DNA of 64,000 nucleotides. Origin: QHXW01 sp035297145. GTDB taxonomy: Bacteria > Acidobacteriota > Terriglobia > Bryobacterales > Bryobacteraceae. A program made the translations under genes and the position numbers. This document shows positions 7,471 to 15,818 of this stretch, piece by piece; the stretch's first letter is position 1; every line of letters starts with the position of its first letter. The notes under the pieces are model-generated. The model was given only the letters and a program-made list of their open reading frames with translations. It was not told where the DNA came from and searched no databases. The DNA lies in assembly GCA_035297145.1 (NCBI GenBank), contig DATGZN010000026.1, positions 62,001 through 126,000 of the forward strand. The letters are read 5' to 3'.

Positions 7471-8646
7471 ATGCCCGTACAAGTCGCTAGCCGCGAGGAA
7501 GAACTTCATTGGATTGCCCTGACTCTCGTTCCGGGGCTCGGCACGCGCAACGCCGGGAAGCTGATTTCGCGGTTCCGCACGCCCCAAGCGGTGTTTCGGG
7601 CTTCACGCACGGAACTGGAAGGCGCCGGGATCAGCGGTGCGGTGGCCCAGAGCATCTCCAGCGGCTGCTCGTTCGAAGATGCCGTGGCGCAGCAGGAAAA
7701 GATGCTCGAAACCGCGACCGTGGCGGTCACGCTGAACGATCCACGCTATCCCGCGCAATTACGCGAAATCTACGATCCGCCGGTGATGCTATTTGCCCGA
7801 GGACGAGTCGAGCTGCTGCAAGCGACATTGTTTGGCGTGGTCGGTACTCGGCGTCCAACTCCTTACGGTCTGGCCGCCACCGAGCGGCTGGCGGGCGATC
7901 TGGCACGCGCCGGGCTTGTGATCGTCAGCGGCATGGCGCGCGGTATTGACACCACGGCACATAAGGCCGCCTTGGCGGCTCAGGGCGATACCGTCGCGGT
8001 GCTGGGCTGCGGTGTGGATGTGGTGTACCCGTCCGAAAATCGCAAGCTCACGGAAGAGCTCGTTTCCAAGGGGCTGATTCTGTCGGAGTTTGGCATGGGT
8101 TCGACGGCCTTTCCGCAAAACTTTCCGATTCGAAACCGTATTATCAGTGGGATAGGGGTTGGTTTGCTGGTGGTGGAGGGGGCGCAGTATAGCGGCTCGG
8201 CAATTACCGCGCGCCTCGCAATCGATCAGGGCAAGGAAGTTTTTGCGGTGCCGGGAAACATCACGTCGAAGATGAGTTGGGGCCCTAACTTATTGATAAA
8301 GCAAGGTGCTAAGCTCGTTCAGGACTGGAACGACGTGGTTGTCGACCTCCCGCCCGACGTGCGCCGGCGGCTTGTGGATGAAGGCAAGAAGCGCCTTTTG
8401 GATCAAGGAGTTACAGGTACTGATGCATCCTCTCCAGACGGTCAGGCATCATTATTAGGCAAGCAGGGTGAGGCCGCCCGGCGGCTTCTGGAAACGCTGA
8501 AACCCGACGCCAGTACGCATCTGGACACGTTGGTTGAGGCATTAGAGGGGTTTACGACCTCCGAACTGATTGCCGCCCTCTTTGAACTGGAAATGACGGG
8601 TTTGGTAAAACAACTTCCAGGGAAGAACTTTGTTAAAGTGTGGTAG
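7471..8646 (+). CDS. dprA: DNA-processing protein DprA
   Basis: Protects incoming single-stranded DNA and loads RecA on it during natural transformation. The N-terminal helix-hairpin-helix/SAM-like region (LVPGLGTRNAGKLISRF) is followed by the DprA Rossmann fold with GTRRPTPYGL, SGMARGIDTTAHKAAL and a phosphate-binding GCGVDVVYPSEN. The C-terminal ~65 residues form a winged helix (DTLVEALEGFTTSELIAALF). The frame is open back to 7426, but ATG at 7471 has GGAG five bases upstream and begins MPVQVASREEE, the usual family start. topA follows after 35 bp, the common dprA-topA arrangement. Confidence 0.96.
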   Translation: MPVQVASREEELHWIALTLVPGLGTRNAGKLISRFRTPQAVFRASRTELEGAGISGAVAQSISSGCSFEDAVAQQEKMLETATVAVTLNDPRYPAQLREIYDPPVMLFARGRVELLQATLFGVVGTRRPTPYGLAATERLAGDLARAGLVIVSGMARGIDTTAHKAALAAQGDTVAVLGCGVDVVYPSENRKLTEELVSKGLILSEFGMGSTAFPQNFPIRNRIISGIGVGLLVVEGAQYSGSAITARLAIDQGKEVFAVPGNITSKMSWGPNLLIKQGAKLVQDWNDVVVDLPPDVRRRLVDEGKKRLLDQGVTGTDASSPDGQASLLGKQGEAARRLLETLKPDASTHLDTLVEALEGFTTSELIAALFELEMTGLVKQLPGKNFVKVW

Positions 8647-8681
8647 GCAGTCCTCGGCTCAGGTTCTGAGTATCAATTCCT

Positions 8682-11147
8682 ATGGCAAAGGCTCTCGTAA
8701 TCGTCGAATCGCCGGCTAAGGCGAAGACCATTAACAAGTACTTGGGCAAGAACTATCTCGTCAAGGCTTCGCTTGGCCATATCAAAGACCTCCCCAAAAA
8801 AGACCTTGCGGTAGATGTGGAGCACGGCTTTGAACCCCGGTACGAGGTGATCGAGGGCAAGAAAAAGCTGATCCACGAATTGAAGGAAGCTGCCAAAAAG
8901 GTGGAGCAGATTTACCTGGCGGCCGACCCTGACCGGGAAGGCGAGGCCATCTGCTTTCACCTGCAGGAAGAGCTGGGCGGGGGGAACGGCAAAGACAAGA
9001 AGAAGAAAGCCGGCCCGGAGATTTTCCGGGTGATGTTTAACGAAATCACGTCCCGTGGGATCAAGAAAGCGTTTGAGAAACCGGGCCAGGTGAACATTCA
9101 CCTGGTGGAAGCGCAGCAGGCGCGGCGCGTGCTCGATCGCCTGGTGGGCTACAAGATTTCTCCGCTGCTATGGGACAAAGTCCGGCGCGGGTTATCGGCG
9201 GGACGGGTACAGACCGTGGCGCTGCGGCTGATTGTCGAGCGTGAACGCGAAATCCGCGCGTTCGAAAAGCGAGAGTACTGGACGATCGACGTCAATCTCG
9301 GCGCGAAGAAGCCACCGAACTTTGACGCACGGCTGTTCAAGCGTGCCGCGGCGGGAGCGGAAGCCGAAACGCCGGAAATCGCGACGCAGCAGGCGGCCGA
9401 GGCATTGGTGAATGCCGTTTCGGGGGCCGAGTACGTTGTCAAATCCGTGGTCACGCGCGAGAAGCGCCGCAATCCGGTAGCGCCTTTCATCACATCCACT
9501 CTGCAACAGGAAGCGGCGCGCAAGCTGCGATTCAGCGTGAAACGCACCATGATGCTGGCGCAGCGGTTGTATGAAGGCATCGAGCTGGGCAAAGAAGGCG
9601 CCGTCGGCCTCATCACCTACATGCGTACGGATTCGACGCGCATCGCCGGCGAAGCGATCGAGGAAGTGCGCGGGTTCATCGGCGAAAGGTACGGAGCGCC
9701 GTATCTGCCGCAGGCGCCGAACGTCTACAAGTCGAAGAAAGAAGCGCAGGACGCGCACGAGGCCATCCGGCCCTCGTCGGTGCTGCGCACTCCGGAAGAG
9801 ATCGAGCGCCACCTATCAGACGACGAGCTGAAACTTTACAAGCTAGTCTGGATGCGGTTTTTGGCGTCGCAGATGATGCCGGCGGTTTTCGATCAGACCA
9901 CGATCGATGTTACGGCGCGGGGAAAAGACGAGGCCGAATATACGTTCCGCGCGACGGGATCGGTCCCCAAATTCGACGGTTATCTGCGGGTCTACGAAGA
10001 AGGCAAGGATCAGAAGGACGAGGACGACGAAGAACTGCGCCACAAGCTGCCGCAAGTGGAGGAAGGCGAGACGTTGCGATTCCGCGGCATCAAGCCGGAG
10101 CAGCACTTCACCGAGCCGCCGCCGCGCTACAACGAAGCCACGCTGGTGAAGAAGCTGGAATCCGACGGCGTGGGCCGGCCTTCTACCTACGCTTCTATTC
10201 TCTCGACGATTCAGGAACGCGAGTACGTCACCAAGGATGGCGGCAAATTCAAGCCGACCGAGTTGGGGATGGTGGTGACCGACCTGCTGCTCGAAAGCTT
10301 CAGCGACATCTTCGAAGTGAAATACACGGCGCGGATGGAAGAGGAGTTGGACGAGATCGAGGACGGGAAGATCGACTGGCGCGAGGCCATGGGCGAGTTC
10401 TACGGGCGCTTCGAAAAGGATTTGAAGCGCGCCGAAGAGAACATGACCGACATCAAGCGCATGGAGAAGCCCACCGATCTCACGTGCGAAAAGTGCGGCA
10501 AGCCGTTGGTGATCAAGTGGGGCAAGCACGGCAGCTTCATCGCGTGCACGGGGTATCCGGAATGCACCAACACGCGCGAGGTTCCGGTGGAACTGGCTGA
10601 CGCCGATAGCGGCGACCTGACGGAACAGGGCGATGAGGAATACTGCCAGAATTGCGGCCGCACCATGGTGCTGAAGAAGGGCCGATTCGGGCAGTTTTAC
10701 GCCTGCACGGGCTATCCGGATTGCAAGACTACGCGGCCGATCGGGGGGACGCAGAAGAAGGCCGATGTCGCGCTGGATGAAAAGTGCCCGCAGTGCGGCA
10801 GCAACCTGGTTATGAAATACGGGCGGTTCGGCGAGTTCACGGCGTGCAGCAATTATCCGACTTGCAAATTCGTCAAGCAGAAAACCGTGGGCGTGAAGTG
10901 CCCGGAGTGCTCGGAAGGCGAAGTAGTGGAACGGCGCTCCAAGCGCGGCAAGACGTTCTACGGTTGCAGCCGGTATCCGGAATGCAACTTCGTCGCGTGG
11001 GCGAAGCCGGTGCCCGAGAAGTGCCCCGAGTGTGGCAGTCCATATATGCTGGAGAAATGGCTGAAGGATGGCGCCACGATCCAGTGTCCCAACCAGGATT
11101 GCAAATTCAAGAAGAAGGTGGCTGAACCGGAGCTGGTCAGCCACTAA
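8682..11147 (+). CDS. topA: DNA topoisomerase I
   Basis: Type IA topoisomerase that relaxes negative supercoils behind transcription and replication forks. The TOPRIM domain begins KALVIVESPAKAKTINKYLG and holds the metal-binding ADPDREGEAICFHL. The active-site tyrosine lies in LITYMRTDSTRI (~residue 310). The C-terminal ~200 residues contain five four-Cys zinc ribbons in a row (for example CEKCGKPLVIKWGKHGSFIA, CQNCGRTMVLKKGRFGQFYA, CPQCGSNLVMKYGRFGEFTA), more than many homologs. Length is 821 residues. The TAA stop shares its last base with the ATG of the MFS gene. Confidence 0.97.
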   Translation: MAKALVIVESPAKAKTINKYLGKNYLVKASLGHIKDLPKKDLAVDVEHGFEPRYEVIEGKKKLIHELKEAAKKVEQIYLAADPDREGEAICFHLQEELGGGNGKDKKKKAGPEIFRVMFNEITSRGIKKAFEKPGQVNIHLVEAQQARRVLDRLVGYKISPLLWDKVRRGLSAGRVQTVALRLIVEREREIRAFEKREYWTIDVNLGAKKPPNFDARLFKRAAAGAEAETPEIATQQAAEALVNAVSGAEYVVKSVVTREKRRNPVAPFITSTLQQEAARKLRFSVKRTMMLAQRLYEGIELGKEGAVGLITYMRTDSTRIAGEAIEEVRGFIGERYGAPYLPQAPNVYKSKKEAQDAHEAIRPSSVLRTPEEIERHLSDDELKLYKLVWMRFLASQMMPAVFDQTTIDVTARGKDEAEYTFRATGSVPKFDGYLRVYEEGKDQKDEDDEELRHKLPQVEEGETLRFRGIKPEQHFTEPPPRYNEATLVKKLESDGVGRPSTYASILSTIQEREYVTKDGGKFKPTELGMVVTDLLLESFSDIFEVKYTARMEEELDEIEDGKIDWREAMGEFYGRFEKDLKRAEENMTDIKRMEKPTDLTCEKCGKPLVIKWGKHGSFIACTGYPECTNTREVPVELADADSGDLTEQGDEEYCQNCGRTMVLKKGRFGQFYACTGYPDCKTTRPIGGTQKKADVALDEKCPQCGSNLVMKYGRFGEFTACSNYPTCKFVKQKTVGVKCPECSEGEVVERRSKRGKTFYGCSRYPECNFVAWAKPVPEKCPECGSPYMLEKWLKDGATIQCPNQDCKFKKKVAEPELVSH

Positions 11148-12433
11148 TGGCTGGGCAGAAAACCGTCTCCCACCTGCGCTGGTGGATTGGCGGCCTGCTG
11201 TTCGCATCCACCGTCATCAACTACATCGACCGCCAGACGCTGAACGTGCTGGCGCCCTACCTGAAAGCCGATTATCACTGGACCAACTCGGATTTCGCGC
11301 TGATCGTGATCGCATTTCGGCTCTCGTATTCCGTGGTGCAGTTTATAGGCGGACGATTCATTGATATTGTCGGGACGCGGCGCGGCCTCACGATCACGGT
11401 CGCGTGGTACTCGGTGATGGCCATGGTCACCTCCCTCGCGACTGGCCTCAAGAGCTTCTGCGCGTTTCGTTTTCTGCTGGGCGCAGGTGAGGCGGCGAAC
11501 TGGCCGGGCGCAACCAAGGCCGTTTCGGAATGGTTTCCCGCACAGGAGCGCGGCATTGCGGTAGCACTGTTCGATAGTGGCTCGGCGATCGGCGGCGCGG
11601 TGGCGCCGGCGCTGGTGGTATGGCTCTATCACGTGTTCGGCACGTGGCGGCCGGCGTTTCTCATTACCGGCACTCTGGGATTTCTGTGGCTGTTGGCCTG
11701 GATTCTGACCTATCACAAACCGGAAGAGCACCCGCGCATCAGTGATTCCGAACGCAGCATGATTCTCGGGACGCGCGCCGGCGCCGACGAGAAATTGGCA
11801 CGCGCACGGACGCCGATGTCCCGGATTCTCGGGTACAGGCAGACGTGGGGCTGCATTCTGTCGAAAGCGATTCTCGATCCGTACTGGTATCTGGTGGCGG
11901 ATTGGTTTGCGTTGTTCCTGGTGAGCCGCGGATTCAAGCTCGAAGACACGTTGGTGGGCTTCTGGGTTCCGTTTGTGTGCGCGGACCTGGGCAATTTCGT
12001 GGGCGGCGGCCTTTCGAGCTGGTTTATTCATCGCGGCTGGACGGTGGGCGCGGCGCGGCGGGTGATTTTCCTGATCTGCGGCCCGCTGATGCTGCTCATG
12101 ATCCCGGCGGTGTACACAAAGCAGCTCTGGCTGCTGATTGCAGAGTTCGGCCTCGCGACGCTAGGCTACGCGGCGTGCGCTACGGTGTTTCTGACGCTGC
12201 CGTCGGACCTATTCGAAAGCGGGTCAGTGGCGACGGTAAGTGGTCTGGCGGGAGGGGTGACGGGCTTCGTGACCATCGCCGCGACGTACACGATCGGCGC
12301 GGTGACGGACAAATATTCGTTCGCTCCGATCCTGATGGGAGCCAGCGCGGCCCCGGTGTTGGCGGCGATTGTGGTGTTCGCGCTGGTGCAGAACACGAGG
12401 AACACGGGGAACGGGGTGTTGCTGAAGATTTGA
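11147..12433 (+). CDS. MFS transporter, anion:cation symporter (hexuronate/phthalate) type
   Basis: Twelve-helix carrier of the ACS family, which moves hexuronates, glucarate and similar organic acids with protons or sodium. Typical elements are NYIDRQTLNVLAPYL in TM1, the loop motif GGRFIDIVGTRRGL and FLLGAGEAANWPGATKAVSE in TM4. The ATG overlaps the topA stop (TAATG), so translation may be coupled to topA although the functions are unrelated. Residues QLWLLIAEFGLATLGYAACA recur almost unchanged in a remnant at 17529-17606. The substrate is not determined; an ExuT-like role is likeliest. Confidence 0.88.
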   Translation: MAGQKTVSHLRWWIGGLLFASTVINYIDRQTLNVLAPYLKADYHWTNSDFALIVIAFRLSYSVVQFIGGRFIDIVGTRRGLTITVAWYSVMAMVTSLATGLKSFCAFRFLLGAGEAANWPGATKAVSEWFPAQERGIAVALFDSGSAIGGAVAPALVVWLYHVFGTWRPAFLITGTLGFLWLLAWILTYHKPEEHPRISDSERSMILGTRAGADEKLARARTPMSRILGYRQTWGCILSKAILDPYWYLVADWFALFLVSRGFKLEDTLVGFWVPFVCADLGNFVGGGLSSWFIHRGWTVGAARRVIFLICGPLMLLMIPAVYTKQLWLLIAEFGLATLGYAACATVFLTLPSDLFESGSVATVSGLAGGVTGFVTIAATYTIGAVTDKYSFAPILMGASAAPVLAAIVVFALVQNTRNTGNGVLLKI

Positions 12434-12660
12434 GGGGCGTGCGCCCCGGGACTCTCATCTCCGCAAACGGTCCGTACTTAATTTCACAATTTCAGCGGAA
12501 AGATTGCAAGCTGATTTCGAAACGGTTGGCTGTTTGTTTTCACATTTCTTTGGATAGACTCTGTGTGCTTGATCAATTTCCAATCGATTCTGCGCCTTAG
12601 TACATCGGTGGCAGTGTTCAGCGCCACCCGAACCTATCCATGCTGAGAAAGAGATGAAAC

Positions 12661-12981
12661 ATGATAGCGACTACGACGGAGGCGAGTGCCGTACCCCTTC
12701 CATGGCGCGCACTCTACGAACTTGGACGGCAGATCTGCATAGGTTTCGCGGTAACTTTTGGGCCGCGTCCGGTCCGCCCCTTAAGCCAACTAACTAAAGT
12801 GAAGAACGATGTTCTCCAGATCAGGCTCGTTCTGATCAGTGAAGGAGAGGAGACGGTCCCGGTGACGCGCGAATTGCCGAGGACAGTGTTCGAGCCCCAT
12901 GCTTTAGCTGCGCGACTCGCTGATGCCATCGCGGAGGGATTCGCGACCGCGGGACGCACTGGCTTCCATGTCCCTCGATGA
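12661..12981 (+). CDS. Small hypothetical protein
   Basis: Open frame of 106 residues. The second half (KNDVLQIRLVLISEGEETVP, then RTVFEPHALAARLADAIAEG) looks like real alpha/beta coding sequence, while the first ~40 residues are less convincing. It is preceded by a purine-rich GAGAAAGAGATGAAAC stretch. A short overlapping ATG frame (12654) of 47 codons is an alternative. No family recognised. The upstream gap from 12434 shows no gene. Confidence 0.4.
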   Translation: MIATTTEASAVPLPWRALYELGRQICIGFAVTFGPRPVRPLSQLTKVKNDVLQIRLVLISEGEETVPVTRELPRTVFEPHALAARLADAIAEGFATAGRTGFHVPR

Positions 12982-13044
12982 TCGGAAATTCCATGATCGA
13001 GTTCCCGCCGATTCGTCGCTTAACTTCGTGGGGGAACAAAACGC

Positions 13045-13251
13045 ATGAAAGAATTGAAGATGTCGTGGAAAACGGAAGAGGGCCGTCTGGTGTGCCATTG
13101 GATCGAATCAGCAGCGGCCTGGAACACGAGCGTAGCTTTGAAGCGGATCAACCCGTTAACGCCCCCTGACGACCTATGGCAGCCTTTGGCCCTTTCTCAC
13201 ACAAAGACCAATTGGCACTATTTCGGGCTGCCTAAGACCGATTTTTTTTAA
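13045..13251 (+). CDS. Small hypothetical protein
   Basis: Open frame of 68 residues (MKELKMSWKTEEGRLVCHWI and so on), rich in Trp and His, with no signal peptide or membrane helix. Ends just before the region that carries the M-box. Start could also be the Met at residue 6. Support is limited to composition and an open frame in an otherwise gene-poor stretch. Confidence 0.35.
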   Translation: MKELKMSWKTEEGRLVCHWIESAAAWNTSVALKRINPLTPPDDLWQPLALSHTKTNWHYFGLPKTDFF

Positions 13252-13474
13252 TGCTCGCGCACGCGCCGGCTGCCGGGGCTCAGGCTCTCCGACTAGGGAC
13301 CGTATAAGAGAAGCTGCGATTGCAAATATCCCACGGGTTTCACATTAGTAGCTCCCGGTTCTTGAGGCCAGCAACCGGATGGCTCTCGTTTGCATTCCAG
13401 ATGTTAAAGTCCGTTTATTTTTTCGAAAATCGTTGACACGAGTTCCGTCATGGGTTTATAAGTGAAATTGGGAA

Positions 13475-13660
13475 GGTTAAGAGAGCCTTCCCAGATGCAA
13501 GGATCCTCGGCAGGCGAGGCGTCCGCGCGGCAAAAAGGCCACTACCCTCCGGCGTCGAAAGATGCCAATGAAGGGTGACCAGGAATTCTCGGGTTAAGGG
13601 TTTTCCTAACGTGGCTGAGGTCGAAAGACCTCTACGGCGTGCGGTGCTGAAGCTTAGGCC
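13475..13660 (+). promoter_or_regulatory. M-box (ykoK leader) magnesium riboswitch
   Basis: The leader RNA carries the conserved M-box blocks in order: GTCGAAAGATGCCAAT (from 13554), GGGTGACCAGGAATTCTCGG, GGTTAAGGGTTTTCCTAACG, a GAGGTCGAAAGACCTC hairpin, and GTGCTGAAGCTTAGG (from 13644). GGTTAAG at 13475-13481 can pair with CTTAGGCC at 13653-13660, closing the terminal P1 helix. M-box RNAs bind several Mg2+ ions and shut off magnesium transporter genes when Mg2+ is plentiful. The next gene is an NRAMP-related transporter with Mg-type motifs, and an intrinsic terminator follows the aptamer. Recognition is by eye against the known consensus; the core match is strong. Confidence 0.88.
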
Positions 13661-13693
13661 AGTGGGGAAACCGCCAGCCATCGTTAGATAGTC

Positions 13694-13728
13694 GGCCATT
13701 TCTCCGCTTTGGGGGAAGTGGCTTTTTT
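13694..13728 (+). terminator. Intrinsic terminator of the M-box expression platform
   Basis: GGCCATTTCTCC pairs with GGAAGTGGC (one bulge, one G-U) and is followed by TTTTTT at 13723-13728. It lies about 35 bases after the aptamer and 247 bases before the first codon, as expected for a riboswitch that stops transcription when Mg2+ is bound. A larger competing pairing of CTTTGGGGGAA with TTTCCCCTCCAAAG overlaps it and could be an alternative fold. Confidence 0.72.
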
Positions 13729-13974
13729 GTTTCCCCTCCAAAGCTTCCGTCCGTCTCCGGGAATAGTATGCGAACAAACGACGATAAGCCTCCGAGTACG
13801 GAGATCACTGTCGTGGAATCGCCGGTTATGACCTGGTAGGTTGCTTTCCTGCCGCTTCATCCTCTGCGATTCCACTTGAGAATTTGCGGAGGGTGAAGAC
13901 CTTAGCTCTTCCCCTTCTAGCAAGTCGCGGTCAACCGGATTTCTACGCCCGGACGCCGCCCAGGAGGGAGCGAG

Positions 13975-15315
13975 ATGACGGACCGAATCATCCCGATGCC
14001 CGCGGATGTGGTGGAGGTGCAGCCCACGCCCATCCGCGGGATCGCAGTCAAGTCCAGGTGGGCGCACAGCCTGCTCACATTTCTCGCGGTGTTCGGCCCA
14101 GGCCTGATTGTCATGGTAGCCGACAATGACGCCGGAGCCGTCTCGACCTACACCCAGGCAGGAGCGCAATACGGAATGCATCTGCTGTGGCTGGTGGTTC
14201 TGCTGCTGCCGGTGACCTACTTCATCCAGGAGATGGTGGTTCGTCTGGGAATTGCCACGGGCAAAGGCCACGCCGCGATGATCTACCAGCGTTTTGGCAA
14301 GTGGTGGGGGTTGTTTTCGCTGGTCGATCTCGAAATCGTGAACTTCCTGACCCTGGTCACCGAGTTTGCCGGCATCGATCTGGCGCTGACCAAACTCGGC
14401 GTGGACCCGCGCATGGGCGTCCCGATTGCCGCTATTGGGCTGATTCTGATCGCCGTCACCGGCAGCTATCGCCGATGGGAACGAACAGTGGTGTTCCTCT
14501 GCCTGCTCGACTTCGCCTGGTTCCTGATCGCGTGGAAGATGCATCCCGCCGCCGGTGAGGTCATCCGCGCCATGGTTGTACCGGGGATCCCGCCGGGTGG
14601 ATTGACTGCCGACCTGGTCTTTCTGGCGATCGCGGTGGTCGGAACAACCATTGCCCCCTGGCAACTCTTCTTTCAACAGAGCTGCATCGCGGACAAGCGC
14701 CTGCGGTTTTCGGACGTGCGGTGGGCGCGTCTGGATACATTTCTCGGCGCGTGCATCACCATCAGCGTCGCGGCTTGCATGGTGCTGGCCGGCAACACCT
14801 CGCTCGTGCACGGCTTCCGGTTTACCGATCCTGCGCAGATGGCGGTGGACCTGGGATCGTTCACCGGTCCCTGGGTGAAGGACATCATCCTGCTGATGAT
14901 GATCAATGCCGCGGTGGTGGGCACGACCGCGATTTCGCTTTCGAGTTCGTGGGCGTATGGCGAAGTCAGGGGATGGCCGCACAGCTTGCAGTTGCCGTTC
15001 CGAAAAGCGCGTGGATTCTATTTGGTGTACCTGGTGTGCGTGGCCGCGGCCGCGGCGATTGTGTTGATTCCACGCGCGCCGCTGCAGCTGATCATTCTCG
15101 GAGTACAAGTGCTGGCCGGCGTGATGCTGCCATCGGCGATCATCTTTCTGCAACTACTGCTGAACGACAAGGAACTGCTCGGCACATATGCGAACAAGCG
15201 ATGGAACAACGTGATCAACTGGACCATCATCATTCTGCTGTTTGCTCTGTCGCTGGTTCTCGCGGCGCAGGTGACCGCGCCTAATCTATTCCCCGCGTCG
15301 AGCGGAACCAATTGA
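13975..15315 (+). CDS. NRAMP-related magnesium transporter (NRMT/NMT type)
   Basis: SLC11-fold inner-membrane carrier of 446 residues. Aligned with the canonical NRAMP at 1-1319, the TM1 metal site DPGN is changed to DAGA (context ADNDAGAVSTYTQAG), and TM6 MPHN is changed to APWQ (context GTTIAPWQLFFQQS). Loss of the selectivity methionine, replaced by alanine, and loss of the TM1 asparagine are hallmarks described for NRAMP-related Mg2+ transporters. The gene sits behind an M-box Mg2+ riboswitch, which supports Mg2+ as substrate. ATG at 13975 has GGAGGGAGCGAG just upstream. It heads a run of five genes with short gaps, including a porin. Confidence 0.9.
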   Translation: MTDRIIPMPADVVEVQPTPIRGIAVKSRWAHSLLTFLAVFGPGLIVMVADNDAGAVSTYTQAGAQYGMHLLWLVVLLLPVTYFIQEMVVRLGIATGKGHAAMIYQRFGKWWGLFSLVDLEIVNFLTLVTEFAGIDLALTKLGVDPRMGVPIAAIGLILIAVTGSYRRWERTVVFLCLLDFAWFLIAWKMHPAAGEVIRAMVVPGIPPGGLTADLVFLAIAVVGTTIAPWQLFFQQSCIADKRLRFSDVRWARLDTFLGACITISVAACMVLAGNTSLVHGFRFTDPAQMAVDLGSFTGPWVKDIILLMMINAAVVGTTAISLSSSWAYGEVRGWPHSLQLPFRKARGFYLVYLVCVAAAAAIVLIPRAPLQLIILGVQVLAGVMLPSAIIFLQLLLNDKELLGTYANKRWNNVINWTIIILLFALSLVLAAQVTAPNLFPASSGTN

Positions 15316-15329
15316 AGGAGGTCAGTCCA

Positions 15330-15482
15330 ATGCGAATGAAAACAATCAACGGACTACGCGCCACAGCATTTTGGGTTCAGCGCTTTCTTGATGTGCGTTT
15401 GCCGATGGGCGTGGTCAATGGGCCGCGCCAGCGGCGGCGTTGCGTGATTGACGGTTCCGGCTTCGAGCGGAACTCATTTTAA
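15330..15482 (+). CDS. 50-residue small protein in the Mg operon
   Basis: A short frame beginning MRMKTINGLRATAFWVQRFL and ending FERNSF. It has a near-perfect Shine-Dalgarno (AAGGAGG, 8 bases before the ATG) and lies 14 bp after the transporter stop and 15 bp before the next start. It is basic and Arg-rich in the middle (GPRQRRRCVIDG). There is no clear membrane helix. The strong ribosome binding site and tight packing argue that it is translated; it might also act as a leader for the next gene. Confidence 0.55.
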   Translation: MRMKTINGLRATAFWVQRFLDVRLPMGVVNGPRQRRRCVIDGSGFERNSF

Positions 15483-15497
15483 GAGGAGGTAAGGACA

Positions 15498-15758
15498 ATG
15501 TCCACCATCACGAGTATTCTCAATCCCGAAGAGGTGCTGAAGCACGGCTATGACGTGAGTCTCAACCGCTACATCGTGGTGCATCCGCTCGACGACATAC
15601 CGGAGGAAAAAGTCGACACCGACGCGCTGGGAGCAATGGCAATGACGGCCAGCGTGAGGTGGTCGCTGATCAGTCTCCGCGCCTACCTGATCCTGATGTT
15701 CCTGCTCGTACTGTTTCGGGTAGTGCAATTGGCCGGCTGGTTCGGCGGGAGTCATTAG
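15498..15758 (+). CDS. Single-pass membrane protein in the Mg operon
   Basis: Protein of 86 residues. A soluble N-terminal ~55 residues (MSTITSILNPEEVLKHGYDV) precede one C-terminal hydrophobic helix (AYLILMFLLVLFRVVQLAGW). The ribosome binding site AGGAGGTAAGGACAATG is strong. It sits between the NRAMP-related transporter and the porin, so a role as a small subunit or modulator of the transporter is plausible but unproven. Not recognised as a named family. Confidence 0.72.
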   Translation: MSTITSILNPEEVLKHGYDVSLNRYIVVHPLDDIPEEKVDTDALGAMAMTASVRWSLISLRAYLILMFLLVLFRVVQLAGWFGGSH

Positions 15759-15818
15759 TGGCTGACAGTCACAGAGCTTACGCCCGCCACGGCGGCGGGC
15801 GACTGGGAGAGAAATACC

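Noticed and set aside
9843..11207. Long minus-strand frame (454 codons) across topA
   Set aside because: It mirrors a high-GC gene with clear topoisomerase motifs on the plus strand; no recognisable family in the antisense product.
11144..12031. Minus-strand frame of 295 codons over the MFS gene
   Set aside because: Low-complexity antisense of a transporter gene with intact motifs.
12434..12660. Intergenic stretch after the first MFS gene as possible gene
   Set aside because: No convincing frame; only an AT-rich possible promoter zone.
13684..15153. Long minus-strand frame (489 codons) over the M-box and NRAMP-related gene
   Set aside because: Composition rich in His, Gln and Arg without domains; the plus strand has clear transporter motifs.
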